Source: Robbsia betulipollinis
GTDB taxonomy: Bacteria; Pseudomonadota; Gammaproteobacteria; Burkholderiales; Burkholderiaceae
Reading direction: 5' to 3'
NCBI RefSeq assembly: GCF_026624755.1
Contig: NZ_JAPMXC010000006.1
Coordinates: 49,683-113,682 of the forward strand
DNA: 64,000 nucleotides
The notes under the pieces were generated by a model, which saw nothing but the letters and a program-made list of their open reading frames with translations, did no database searches and was not told where the DNA came from. Position 1 is the first letter of the stretch. The number at the start of each line of letters is the position of its first letter. Shown in pieces: positions 16,120 through 24,513 of this stretch. The position numbers and the translations under genes were made by a program.

Positions 16120-17174
16120 GCCGGCACCTCGTGTGTCGCGATCCGATCCGCGCCCTGCCCCGCCGCGCTGTGGCCCGAATTCGGTTCGAGCATCAGGCAG
16201 GCGGTCGCATGGCCGTCGCGCTCCAGCAATTGCGGCACCCTCACCGAACAGACTGCCTCGGCATGCACGCAACGGGGATGAAAGGGACAACCCGACGGCG
16301 GATCGACGGGGTTCGGCGGATCGCCCGCGAGCGGCGGCGCGAGCGTGCGCCGGTCCGGATCCATCGACGGCACCGACGACAGCAAGGCCCGCGTATAGGG
16401 GTGGGCGGGATGCGCGAACAGCGTCTCGGTCGCGCCGATCTCCACCACCTTGCCCAGATACATCACCAGCACCCGGTCGCAGAGATAGCGCACCACGCCG
16501 AGGTCATGACTGATGAAAAGATAGGTCAGGTCGAACGCCGCTTTCAGGTCGATCAGCAGATTCAGCACCTGTGCCTCGACCGATTTGTCCAGCGCCGACA
16601 CGGCCTCGTCGAGGATCACCAGCCGCGGCTGCAACGCCAGCGCCCGCGCGATGTTCACGCGCTGCCGCTGCCCGCCGGACAGCTCGTGCGGATAGCGCCC
16701 GGCGAAACGCGCCGGATCGAGCCCCACGCGCGCGAGCAGATCCTGCGCGCGTTCGGTCGCGGCCCGGCGCGACATGCCGTGCACGCGCGGCGAGAAAGCG
16801 ATCGACTCCTCGATCGTCAGGCGCGGGTTCAGCGAGGCATAGCTATCCTGGAACACCATCTGCACCTGGCTGTAATAGCGGCGCAGCGGCAAGGTGCGCG
16901 AACCCACCAGTTCGGCGTCGAATACCAGTTCGCCGCGATCCTGCCGGGTCAGCTGCATCAGCAGACGCGCGGTCGTCGATTTGCCGCAGCCGGATTCGCC
17001 GACGACGCCGAGCGTCTCGCCCTTGCGGATATCGAAACTGACGCCATCGACCGCCCTGACCGACTGCCGGCCCGCTCCCGGCAACGCTTTTTTCAGCGGG
17101 AAGTGCTTGACCAGCCGGCTTACCGCCAGCAGCGGTTGCGCAGGTCCGCCGAGATCGGTTTTTTCGAGAATCAT
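16116..17174 (-). CDS. Peptide-type ABC transporter ATPase, DppF/OppF class
   Basis: A 352-residue ATPase with Walker A GESGCGKS, Q-loop MVFQDSYASLNPR, signature LSGGQRQR, Walker B LVILDEAVSALD and switch FISHD. The C-terminal HPYTRALLSSVP and cysteine cluster (GCPFHPRCVHAEAVC) mark the OppF/DppF class. It forms the second half of the ATPase heterodimer with the gene downstream. The start at 17174 is 8 bp after the stop of the permease gene. Confidence 0.92.
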   Translation of the reverse strand: MILEKTDLGGPAQPLLAVSRLVKHFPLKKALPGAGRQSVRAVDGVSFDIRKGETLGVVGESGCGKSTTARLLMQLTRQDRGELVFDAELVGSRTLPLRRYYSQVQMVFQDSYASLNPRLTIEESIAFSPRVHGMSRRAATERAQDLLARVGLDPARFAGRYPHELSGGQRQRVNIARALALQPRLVILDEAVSALDKSVEAQVLNLLIDLKAAFDLTYLFISHDLGVVRYLCDRVLVMYLGKVVEIGATETLFAHPAHPYTRALLSSVPSMDPDRRTLAPPLAGDPPNPVDPPSGCPFHPRCVHAEAVCSVRVPQLLERDGHATACLMLEPNSGHSAAGQGADRIATHEVPA

Positions 17175-17182
17175 ATGCGGAA

Positions 17183-18076
17183 CTACCCCTTGATCTCCAT
17201 CGCCGAACGGATCGCGTCCGCCAGGATGTTGAATGAAATCGATGTGATGAAGATCATCAGACCCGGCAGCGCGGCGATCAGCGGCTGGCTGTAGATCGCC
17301 GTGCGCAGCGTATTGAGCATCAGGCCCCATTCGGGATTGGGCGGCGTCACGCCCAGCCCGAGAAAGGACAGACCGGAGGCAAGGATCATCGACACCGAGA
17401 TCAGGCTCGTCGCGTAGACGAAAATCGGCCCGAGCACATTGCCCAGCAGGTGCACGCGCACGATCGTCAGCGCCGAGGCGCCGGAACTGCGGGCCGCGTC
17501 GATGAAGTCGCTGGTGCGCAGCTGCGTGGTGACGCTTTCCGCCACGCGTACGATCTGCGGCACGAATACGATCGTCAACGACAGCAGCGAGTTGCCGATG
17601 CCGGTCCCCAGCGTGCCCGACAGCGCCACCGCGAGCAGAACCGACGGGAAGGCGTAGAGGACATCCACGACGCGCATGATCAGGGTGTTCGCAAGGCCGC
17701 CCGCGTAACCGGCGAACACGCCCAGCGCGCCGCCGATCACGAAGGACAGCGCGACCGGCACGATGCCCATGAACAGCGACAGCCGCGAACCGACGATGAG
17801 TCGCGTCAGCATGTCGCGGCCGAGTTCATCGGTGCCCAGCAGGTGGCCCGGCGTGCCGACCGGCTTGAGCCGGTCGACCATCGAGGTCTGGAACGGGTCC
17901 GCCGGCGCCAGGTGATAGGCGAAGACGGCCATCAGCAGCAACAGCAGGACCACGGCGCCCGAACCCAGCGCCATCGGACTGCGTCGCAGGCGGTGCAGCG
18001 TGCTGACCCAGTAATTCGTCGAGCGCGCCAACGGCGGCGGCGGAGCGACGGCCGGTGTCTTGAGCGAAAGGTCCAC
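17183..18076 (-). CDS. Peptide-type ABC transporter permease, DppC/OppC class
   Basis: A 297-residue inner-membrane permease with about six transmembrane helices. It has the class signature LLGTDELGRDMLTRLIVGSR near the N terminus and the EAA loop DFIDAARSSGASALTIVRVH that contacts the ATPase. The GTG at 18076 was chosen because a good ribosome site (cggag) lies 5-6 nt before it. The longer frame reads into the intergenic region. It pairs with the DppB-type permease 28 bp upstream. Confidence 0.9.
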   Translation of the reverse strand: MDLSLKTPAVAPPPPLARSTNYWVSTLHRLRRSPMALGSGAVVLLLLLMAVFAYHLAPADPFQTSMVDRLKPVGTPGHLLGTDELGRDMLTRLIVGSRLSLFMGIVPVALSFVIGGALGVFAGYAGGLANTLIMRVVDVLYAFPSVLLAVALSGTLGTGIGNSLLSLTIVFVPQIVRVAESVTTQLRTSDFIDAARSSGASALTIVRVHLLGNVLGPIFVYATSLISVSMILASGLSFLGLGVTPPNPEWGLMLNTLRTAIYSQPLIAALPGLMIFITSISFNILADAIRSAMEIKG

Positions 18077-18104
18077 GATGACTCCGAAAAAGGGGGACGG
18101 TTGC

Positions 18105-19058
18105 TCATCCCCGGGCGATGCGCGGATCGAACAGCGTCTGCACCACATCGACCACCAGGTTCAGCAGCACGAAGAACAGCGCGAGGACGAGAATCGTGCC
18201 TTGCAGCAAGGGGTAATCGCGCTGAAAAATCGCGGTGTTCAGCAGGAAGCCCGTGCCCGGCCAGGAGAAGATCGTCTCGACCAGGATCGAGCCGCCGAGC
18301 AGATACCCCAGTTGCAGGCCCATCACCGACAGCGCCGTGGGCGCGGCGTTCTTCAGCACGTGGCGGAAGATCGCCGTGCGGCCGAGGCCCCGCGCCTGCA
18401 GGCCGATGATGAATTCCTGCGCGAGGATGTCCGCCACCAGCGCGCGCACAGTGCGCGCGATGATGCCCATCGGGATCATCGCCATCGCGAACGCCGGCAG
18501 CACCATGTACTGGATGTGATCCCAGTCCCAGGACCAGCCGCCGGCGCCGTCCGGACCGCCGCCCGTCGCGGGCAGCCAGGGCAGAAACACCGAAAAGACG
18601 ATCACCAGCAGGATCGCGAGCCAGTAATGCGGCACGCTCACGCCCAGCACGGAGCCGATCGAGGCGATCCGGTCCAGCCAGGAGTTCTTGAAATACCCGC
18701 CGAGAAAGCCGAAGGTGCCGCCGAGGATGAAGCCGATCAGCGTCGCGAGCGCCGCCAGACGCAGGGAATTGGCGACCGCCGCCAGCACGTCGCGGGTGAC
18801 CGGCGACCCGGTGGAGATCGATACCCCGAGGTCGCCGTGCAGCGCGCGCCAGAGCCACGTGAAGAACTGCACCGGCAGCGGTTTGTCGAAACCGTACAGC
18901 GCGATCAGTTGCGTGCGCAGCGCCTGGGAGGCATCGGCGGGCAGCACCGCGGCCAGCGGATCGCCCGGCGCGAGGTGCAGCAGCATGAAACACAGCAGGC
19001 AGACGCCGAACATGATCGGGATCGCATACAGCACGCGGCGCACCAGGTAGGCGAACAT
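18105..19058 (-). CDS. Peptide-type ABC transporter permease, DppB/OppB class
   Basis: The 317-residue permease starts with a typical MFAYLVRRVLYAIPIMFGV helix. It carries the extracytoplasmic LHLAPGDPLA motif and the EAA loop EFIIGLQARGLGRTAIFRHV. It has about six transmembrane helices. There is no gap of note to the binding-protein gene (3 bp), so they are co-transcribed. Confidence 0.92.
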   Translation of the reverse strand: MFAYLVRRVLYAIPIMFGVCLLCFMLLHLAPGDPLAAVLPADASQALRTQLIALYGFDKPLPVQFFTWLWRALHGDLGVSISTGSPVTRDVLAAVANSLRLAALATLIGFILGGTFGFLGGYFKNSWLDRIASIGSVLGVSVPHYWLAILLVIVFSVFLPWLPATGGGPDGAGGWSWDWDHIQYMVLPAFAMAMIPMGIIARTVRALVADILAQEFIIGLQARGLGRTAIFRHVLKNAAPTALSVMGLQLGYLLGGSILVETIFSWPGTGFLLNTAIFQRDYPLLQGTILVLALFFVLLNLVVDVVQTLFDPRIARG

Positions 19059-19061
19059 CGC

Positions 19062-20723
19062 TTACTTCACCGACATCGTCGCGATGTCGATCATCCAGTT
19101 CTTCGGCTGCACCACGCCCGTGACCTTTTTCGAGATCGCACGCGGACCGACGTCGTGCGCGACCCAGAGGTCGGCCGCCTGGTCGACCATATAGGTGTTC
19201 AACTCGCCCAGGGCCGCGTCGCGCGTCTTCTGATCGAACGCATTGCGTGCCTGTGCGATGAGCTTTTCGGTCGTGTCGTCGCTGTAGTAACCCCAATTGT
19301 TGGACACCGGCGGGAACGCGCTCTTGCTCGCGAAGCGCACCATGCCGAAGAACGGATCCATCGACGCGAAACTGACGTTGATCGCGTTCGCGCCATGCGC
19401 GGCCGAATCCTTCGCGCCCTGACGCCAGTTCGTCAGCAGCGTGTTCCACTCGACCACGTCCAGCTTGACGTCGAAGAAGCACTGTTTGAGGTTCTGCTGC
19501 ATGTACTCGTTCATCGGCTGCGGCTGCATCTGCCCGGAGCCCGACGCCGAGATCTGTACCTTCACCTGCACCGGTTTCGCCGCCGAATACCCGGCGGCGG
19601 TCATCAGCTTGCGCGCGGCGTCCGGATCGTATTTGATGTGGAAGCTCGGGTGACCGTACCAGGGGTCGCCCGGCTCGTAAGTGCCGGTGGCGGGCGTCAT
19701 GTAGCCGCCGAGCAGCGTCTTCAGACCCTCGCGGTCCACGCACAGATTCGCGGCCTCGCGCACGCGTTTGTCGAGCCAGGGCGAGCCCTCGGCGTAGGAA
19801 AACTGCCAGGGCCAGTTGTGCGGCTGCGTGTTCGAATAGATCGTGAAGCCGCGGCTCTTGATCTGCGGGATCGCGTCGGGCGCGGGCGCCTCGATCCAGT
19901 CCACCTGGTTCGACAGCAAGGCGGCGGTACGCGCGCTCGCCTCGGGCATCGGCAGCAGCACGACGCGGTCGATCTTCGCCGTGCGCCTGGGATCCCAATA
20001 CGCGGTGTTGCGCACCAGTTCGAGACGCTGCCGCGGCACGAGCCGATCGACCTTGAACGGGCCGGTGCCCGCGGGGTGACTCGCGAACGCCGCCCAGGCG
20101 GCCTGCGAGCGTTTGCCGGCATCCGTCACCGCGGCCGGTACCGCGTCGAAATCCGCCTTCCAGAGGATCGGCGACGCGAAATACAGATTCGTCAGGTTGT
20201 AGGGGAAGAACGAATCCGGGCTTTTGGTGGTGAATTCCACGGTCGCATCGTCGATCCTGCGCACCGACACCAGCGTCGGCAGGCGCGACACCGTCAGGCC
20301 CGCCTGACGCGGATCGAATTGCGGCGCGGTCTTGTCGAGGATCTTCTGCACGTTCCACACCACCGCGTCGGCGTTGAACGGCGTGCCGTCATGGAACCTG
20401 ACGCCGGGGCGCAGCTTGACGATCCATTTGGTCTTGTCCTGCGGGGAGACTTGCCAGTCGGTCGCGAGCGCGGGAATCAGCGTGCTGGGCGCGTTGTTTT
20501 TCGTCAGATCCCACTGGATCAGCGAATCGTAGATCGTGATGCCGGTGAAGCGGTTGCCTTCGTATCCCTGGTCGGGCTGCCCGGCCGTATAGGGAATGTC
20601 CGCGGCGGTCATCGCGATGCGCAATGTCGATTCCGCCCGCGCCGTCGCCCCCGTCAACAGCCCTCCCGCACACACCATTGCCGCCACGCCGGAACGACAC
20701 CAGAACCCATTGCTGAAAATCAT
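19062..20723 (-). CDS. Periplasmic substrate-binding protein, family 5 (peptide/nickel type)
   Basis: A 553-residue SBP_bac_5 protein. Residues 1-30 form a Sec signal peptide cut after TARA. The family block GVRFHDGTPFNADAVVWNVQ is present, as are RLELVRNTAYWD and RVREAANLCVDREGLKTLL. The family binds peptides, opines, nickel chelates or other amphiphilic compounds and hands them to the DppBC-type permease. The ligand here is unknown; linkage to amidases and ethanolamine lyase suggests an amide or ureide. It lies 182 bp downstream of eutC. That gap has no clear terminator, so read-through is possible. Confidence 0.9.
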   Translation of the reverse strand: MIFSNGFWCRSGVAAMVCAGGLLTGATARAESTLRIAMTAADIPYTAGQPDQGYEGNRFTGITIYDSLIQWDLTKNNAPSTLIPALATDWQVSPQDKTKWIVKLRPGVRFHDGTPFNADAVVWNVQKILDKTAPQFDPRQAGLTVSRLPTLVSVRRIDDATVEFTTKSPDSFFPYNLTNLYFASPILWKADFDAVPAAVTDAGKRSQAAWAAFASHPAGTGPFKVDRLVPRQRLELVRNTAYWDPRRTAKIDRVVLLPMPEASARTAALLSNQVDWIEAPAPDAIPQIKSRGFTIYSNTQPHNWPWQFSYAEGSPWLDKRVREAANLCVDREGLKTLLGGYMTPATGTYEPGDPWYGHPSFHIKYDPDAARKLMTAAGYSAAKPVQVKVQISASGSGQMQPQPMNEYMQQNLKQCFFDVKLDVVEWNTLLTNWRQGAKDSAAHGANAINVSFASMDPFFGMVRFASKSAFPPVSNNWGYYSDDTTEKLIAQARNAFDQKTRDAALGELNTYMVDQAADLWVAHDVGPRAISKKVTGVVQPKNWMIDIATMSVK

Positions 20724-20905
20724 TACCGCTCCAAGGAATCACGAAGGTCTCGACCTGCCGGTTACCGTTGCGGCGCGTGCCGCGCACCGTACGATTCCGG
20801 CCTGGATGAAACGATCCTAGTGAGCGCAAAAATCTTTGTCCAATAGTCCTTTCTCGTTTTCGACGTTTCTCCCTTGTACCGAAGCGTTTCCGCCGGGTTG
20901 CGCGG

Positions 20906-21742
20906 CTAGCGCAATGACGGCGACCCGCCATCCACCGCGAGCGGCGCCTCGCTGTCGTCCTTCAAGGCCACGCCGGTCAGCCCGCGCTGCCGCGCATGCG
21001 TCAACAGGTATTGCAGCTTGTGCGCTGCGGCTTCGTAGCCCAGGCCCTCGGGCCGCACGTTCGACACGCAATTGCGCTGGGCATCGTTGCAGCCCACGCG
21101 TGGCGCGTGCGTGAGATACACGCCGAGGCTGTCCGGCGAACTCAGTCCGGGACGCTCGCCGATCAGAATCGCGAGCAGCGGTGCGGCCAGCCGTTCGCCG
21201 ATTTCATCCCCGAGCGCGACGCGCGCGTGACGCGCCACCACCACCGGCCCGATGCGCCAGCCGTCCAGGCGGCGGCGCAACGCTTCGAGCAGCGGCACCG
21301 CGTGCCGCATCACCGCCAGCGCGGAAAGACCGTCGGCCAGCACGAAGACGATGTCAGGCGCGATGTCGGGCGCGATGCCCGGCGCGATGTCCCGTGTCGC
21401 TCCGCCGGCGACACCTGCGGCACAGGCGGCGGCAAGCGGGGCGAACGCTTCCCGGCTGGTGTCGCACAGGCGACGGCCGAGGTCGGGGCGCCGCAGATAC
21501 TGCTCGCGATCGGATGCGGCGCTGTCCACCGCGAACGAGGCGAACCCCGCGGTGTCGAGCCGTTGCCGCAGCGCCGGCACGTCCAGCGGCTGGTGCACCG
21601 CGTCGCGCGCCTGCGCATGCGACAGGTTGAACGCCAGCAGCGGCGCGGTCGGCACGCCGTGGCCCGCCCGGCCCAGCGCGATACGCGCCCGGGTGAACTG
21701 CCGCAGCGGCTCCCAGGGGCTCTGCTCCAGTGCTTCGCTCAT
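20906..21742 (-). CDS. eutC: Ethanolamine ammonia-lyase small subunit
   Basis: The 278-residue protein is full length for EutC. With EutB it forms the adenosylcobalamin-dependent enzyme that splits ethanolamine into acetaldehyde and ammonia. Family blocks include WEPLRQFTRARIALGRAGHG, FNLSHAQARDAVHQP, VFVLADGLSALAV and ERPGLSSPDSLGVYLTHAP. An unusual feature is a 12-bp tandem repeat at 21350-21397, which encodes RDIAPGIAPDIAPDI just before the ADGLSA strand, a small in-frame expansion. It starts at ATG 21742, 31 bp after eutB. No eutA, eutE or microcompartment genes are nearby, so acetaldehyde must be handled elsewhere. Confidence 0.93.
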   Translation of the reverse strand: MSEALEQSPWEPLRQFTRARIALGRAGHGVPTAPLLAFNLSHAQARDAVHQPLDVPALRQRLDTAGFASFAVDSAASDREQYLRRPDLGRRLCDTSREAFAPLAAACAAGVAGGATRDIAPGIAPDIAPDIVFVLADGLSALAVMRHAVPLLEALRRRLDGWRIGPVVVARHARVALGDEIGERLAAPLLAILIGERPGLSSPDSLGVYLTHAPRVGCNDAQRNCVSNVRPEGLGYEAAAHKLQYLLTHARQRGLTGVALKDDSEAPLAVDGGSPSLR

Positions 21743-21773
21743 GCCTGTCTCCCGCGTATGGCGCCATGGGCCC

Positions 21774-23165
21774 TCATGCGCCGATCCATTCCCGCGCGCC
21801 CGCCAATAGCGGCGGGTGCGCGCCCTGCGGCAACAGCGCGCCGCGGGCATCGGTGATCCCCATCGTTTCCAGCCACGCCTCGAATTCCGGCGCGCGCCGC
21901 AGGCCCAGCACATCGCGTATGTAGAGCGCATCGTGGAACGACGTGCTCTGATAGTTGAGCATGACGTCGTCGGCTCCCGGCACGCCCATGATGAAGTTGA
22001 TGCCGGCCACGCCCAGCAATGTGAGCAGCGTGTCCATGTCGTCCTGATCGGCCTCGGCATGGTTCGTGTAGCAGATGTCGCACCCCATCGGCACGCCCAG
22101 CAGCTTGCCGCAGAAATGGTCCTCGAGCCCGGCGCGGATGATCTGCCGGCCGTCGTACAGGTATTCGGGGCCGATGAAGCCCACGACCGTGTTCGTCAGC
22201 AAGGGCTTGAACTTGCGTGCCACCGCATACGCGCGCACCTCGCAGGTCTGCTGGTCGACGCCGTGATGCGCGTCGGCGGACAAGGCGCTGCCCTGCCCCG
22301 TCTCGAAATACATCAGGTTCTCGCCGACCGTGCCGCGCCTGAGCGAGAGGCCCGCTTCGTACGCTTCCTGCAACAGCGCGAGCGAGACGCCGAAACTCGC
22401 GTTCGCTTTTTCGGTACCGGCGATCGACTGGAACACGAGATCGACGGGCGCGCCACGTTCGATCGCGGCGATCGTGTTCGTGACGTGCGTCAGCACGCAC
22501 GACTGCGTGGGCACCGCGTAGCGCTGCCGGAACGCATCGATCATCTCGAGCAGCGTGGTGATGGCTGAAAGACTATCGGAGGCCGGATTGATGCCGATCA
22601 CCGCGTCGCCGCAGCCATACATCAGGCCGTCGAGCATCGACGCGGCGATACCGCGCGCGTCGTCGGTCGGGTGATTCGGCTGCAGTCGCGCCGAGAGCCG
22701 TCCCGGCAGGCCGATGGTATTGCGAAAGCGCGTCACCACCGGGCGTTTCTTCGCGACGGCGATCAGGTCCTGGTTGCGCATCAGTTTCGACACCGCCGCG
22801 ACCATTTCCGGCGTCAACCCCGCCGTGATCGCGCTCAGTTGCTCCAGCCCCGTGCTCTCGGCCAGCAGCCAGTCGCGGAAATCGCCCACGCTCAGATGGC
22901 TGACGGGCGCGAACGCCGCGCGCGAATGCTCGTCGACGATCAGACGCGTCACCTCGTCCGACTCGTACGGCACCAGCGCCTCGTTCAGGAAGGCGGACAG
23001 CGGCACCGCCGCGAGGGCCATGCGCGCCACCGCGCGTTCTTCCTCGCTCGCCGCCGCGAGTCCCGCGAGCTGATCGCCCGAGCGCAGGGGGCTGGCCTTC
23101 GCCAGCAGGGTGGCGAGCCCGTCGAACCGGTAGGTCCGCGGACCGACGGTCTCGGTATGGATCAT
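21774..23165 (-). CDS. eutB: Ethanolamine ammonia-lyase large subunit
   Basis: The 463-residue protein is full length for EutB, the TIM-barrel catalytic subunit that binds ethanolamine and the cobalamin cofactor. Recognisable blocks are RFRNTIGLPGRLSARLQPNH, LMYGCGDAVIGINPASD, GTEKANASFGVSLALLQEAY, YFETGQGSALSADAHHGVDQ, and CDICYTNHAEADQDDMDTLL. ATG 23165 gives the normal N terminus (MIHTETVG...); the longer frame runs into noncoding DNA. It appears to be the first gene of the long leftward run that goes through the ABC transporter to the amidohydrolase. An inverted repeat at 23206-23245 lies just upstream and could be an operator. Confidence 0.95.
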   Translation of the reverse strand: MIHTETVGPRTYRFDGLATLLAKASPLRSGDQLAGLAAASEEERAVARMALAAVPLSAFLNEALVPYESDEVTRLIVDEHSRAAFAPVSHLSVGDFRDWLLAESTGLEQLSAITAGLTPEMVAAVSKLMRNQDLIAVAKKRPVVTRFRNTIGLPGRLSARLQPNHPTDDARGIAASMLDGLMYGCGDAVIGINPASDSLSAITTLLEMIDAFRQRYAVPTQSCVLTHVTNTIAAIERGAPVDLVFQSIAGTEKANASFGVSLALLQEAYEAGLSLRRGTVGENLMYFETGQGSALSADAHHGVDQQTCEVRAYAVARKFKPLLTNTVVGFIGPEYLYDGRQIIRAGLEDHFCGKLLGVPMGCDICYTNHAEADQDDMDTLLTLLGVAGINFIMGVPGADDVMLNYQSTSFHDALYIRDVLGLRRAPEFEAWLETMGITDARGALLPQGAHPPLLAGAREWIGA

Positions 23166-23205
23166 GCGGCATGCCCCTGCAAAATCGTCACGCGGGATGG
23201 CGTTG

Positions 23206-23245
23206 GACGTATCGATGAAAGGATCGACGCCCCTCATGATACGTC
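23206..23245. promoter_or_regulatory. Inverted repeat upstream of eutB
   Basis: Perfect 8-bp arms gacgtatc (23206-23213) and gatacgtc (23238-23245) flank a 24-bp loop, centred about 60 bp upstream of the eutB start. This could be an operator for a dimeric regulator. No regulator gene is adjacent, so the assignment is tentative. Confidence 0.35.
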
Positions 23246-23369
23246 TTGCAAAATTGCCTCGCAGCGGGTTGCAGGCGATCCCGACCCCGCGAAGCGCGGT
23301 AAGATGCGCGCGATGCCCGGCACGCGCCGCACCGTGCCGGGCCGCACCTGCCGTGGAGGAGAAAACATC

Positions 23370-23699
23370 GTGGAACCCACCGAACTGTATTTGAAGCTGC
23401 TGACCGAAACCGCCAGGGTGCGCTGGTCCGAATTGACCGCGTTGTTCGCGCGCGGCGCCCTGATCCGCATCGCCGGGGATCTGGACCTGGTGAGCGTGGC
23501 GGAAGCCATCGCCACGGACGAATCGGCGCAGGTAGCGGCCTGGGCCGCCGCCGGGCTGCTGGAAAAAATGCCGGCGGATCTGGCCAGCGGCTACGAGGCG
23601 CGCGACGCCGAACTCTGGGCGGTGGTGGTCTCGCCGTGGGTGGTGGTGCAGGAACGCCCGGGCACCGAAGCGCACGCCGCGTCGTCACGACCCGCATGA
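23370..23699 (+). CDS. DUF2288 family protein
   Basis: A 109-residue protein matching the DUF2288 family (LYLKLLTETARVRWSELTALFARGALI... LWAVVVSPWVVVQER). The function is unknown in the family. It has no signal peptide or membrane segment. The GTG at 23370 was chosen because a strong ribosome site (ggaggag) precedes it; the longer frame is noncoding. Its stop overlaps the rsuA start by ATGA, so the two are translated together, which hints at a ribosome- or RNA-linked role. Confidence 0.8.
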   Translation: MEPTELYLKLLTETARVRWSELTALFARGALIRIAGDLDLVSVAEAIATDESAQVAAWAAAGLLEKMPADLASGYEARDAELWAVVVSPWVVVQERPGTEAHAASSRPA

Positions 23700-24454
23700 A
23701 CCTCGAGACGATCCTGTTCACGCAGGGGTTCGGCAGCCGACGACAGTGCCGGGCGCTGATCGGCGCGGGCGCGGTGCGGATCGGCGCCGCGGTGCGTACC
23801 GACCCGGGCGCCGATTTCGATACCGCCGGTCTGACGTTCGACGTCGAGAACACGTCCTGGCTTTTTCGGGAAAAAGCCTACCTGATGCTGTACAAGCCGG
23901 GCGCCTACGAATGCTCGCGCCAGCCGCAGCATCACGCCAGCGTCTTTTCCCTGCTGCCCCCGCCGCTGCTCGCGCGCGGCGTACAGTGCGTCGGCCGGCT
24001 CGATCAGGATACGACCGGCCTGCTGTTGCTGTCGGACGACGGCAGCTTCATGCATGCGCTGGCGTCGCCGAAAAAAAAGGTGCCGAAAATCTATGTCGCG
24101 GGCTTGCGCCATCCGCTCGACGAGGCGCAACTGCAGGCGCTGCGCGACGGCGTCCTGCTGCATGGCGAAACGCAGCCCAGTTGCGCGGCCGCCGCCCGTG
24201 CGCTCGACGCCCACACGCTCGAGCTGACGATCGCCGAAGGCAAATACCATCAGGTGAAACGCATGGTCGCGGCCGCCGGCAACCGGGTGGAGACGCTGCA
24301 TCGGCGGGCGGTAGGCGCGCTGACCCTGCCGCCCGGGCTCGCGCCGGGACAGTGGTGCTGGCTGGACGAGCGGCAACTGGGACAGGCGCGAAGCGCAGGC
24401 ACCGATGCGGGGGCGGGGGACGTTGCCGGCGGCCCTGCGCAATTGCCGGCTTGA
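23696..24454 (+). CDS. rsuA: 16S rRNA pseudouridine synthase (RsuA family)
   Basis: The 252-residue protein has an N-terminal S4 RNA-binding domain (about 1-60) followed by the RluB/RsuA catalytic domain. The catalytic aspartate is in the motif VGRLDQDTTGLLLLSDDG, and KIYVAGLRHPL and EGKYHQVKRMVAAAGN are the later family blocks. The family's type member converts U516 of 16S rRNA to pseudouridine. It is coupled to the DUF2288 gene. The C-terminal 25 residues are alanine- and glycine-rich and probably disordered. Confidence 0.88.
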   Translation: MNLETILFTQGFGSRRQCRALIGAGAVRIGAAVRTDPGADFDTAGLTFDVENTSWLFREKAYLMLYKPGAYECSRQPQHHASVFSLLPPPLLARGVQCVGRLDQDTTGLLLLSDDGSFMHALASPKKKVPKIYVAGLRHPLDEAQLQALRDGVLLHGETQPSCAAAARALDAHTLELTIAEGKYHQVKRMVAAAGNRVETLHRRAVGALTLPPGLAPGQWCWLDERQLGQARSAGTDAGAGDVAGGPAQLPA

Positions 24455-24462
24455 GACGGCTG

Positions 24463-24513
24463 GCGACCTGGCCCGGCTAGCGACCTGGCCCGGCTAGCGA
24501 CCTGGCCCGGCTG
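24463..24513. repeat. 17-bp tandem repeat, three copies
   Basis: Three consecutive copies of gcgacctggcccggcta (24463-24479, 24480-24496, 24497-24513, with a final g replacing a in the third) are followed by a partial copy. The array lies between convergent rsuA and the epimerase gene and supplies the latter's TAG stop (24494-24496) and last codons. Confidence 0.9.

Noticed and set aside
18060-20846. Very long open frames opposite the ABC transporter genes (up to ~928 codons)
   Set aside because: They are Arg/His/Gln-rich with no family resemblance and are mirror frames of GC-rich real genes with complete motifs on the other strand.
23166-23369. Cobalamin riboswitch upstream of eutB
   Set aside because: I could not find a B12-box-like core or the expected multi-stem architecture; only an inverted repeat is visible.
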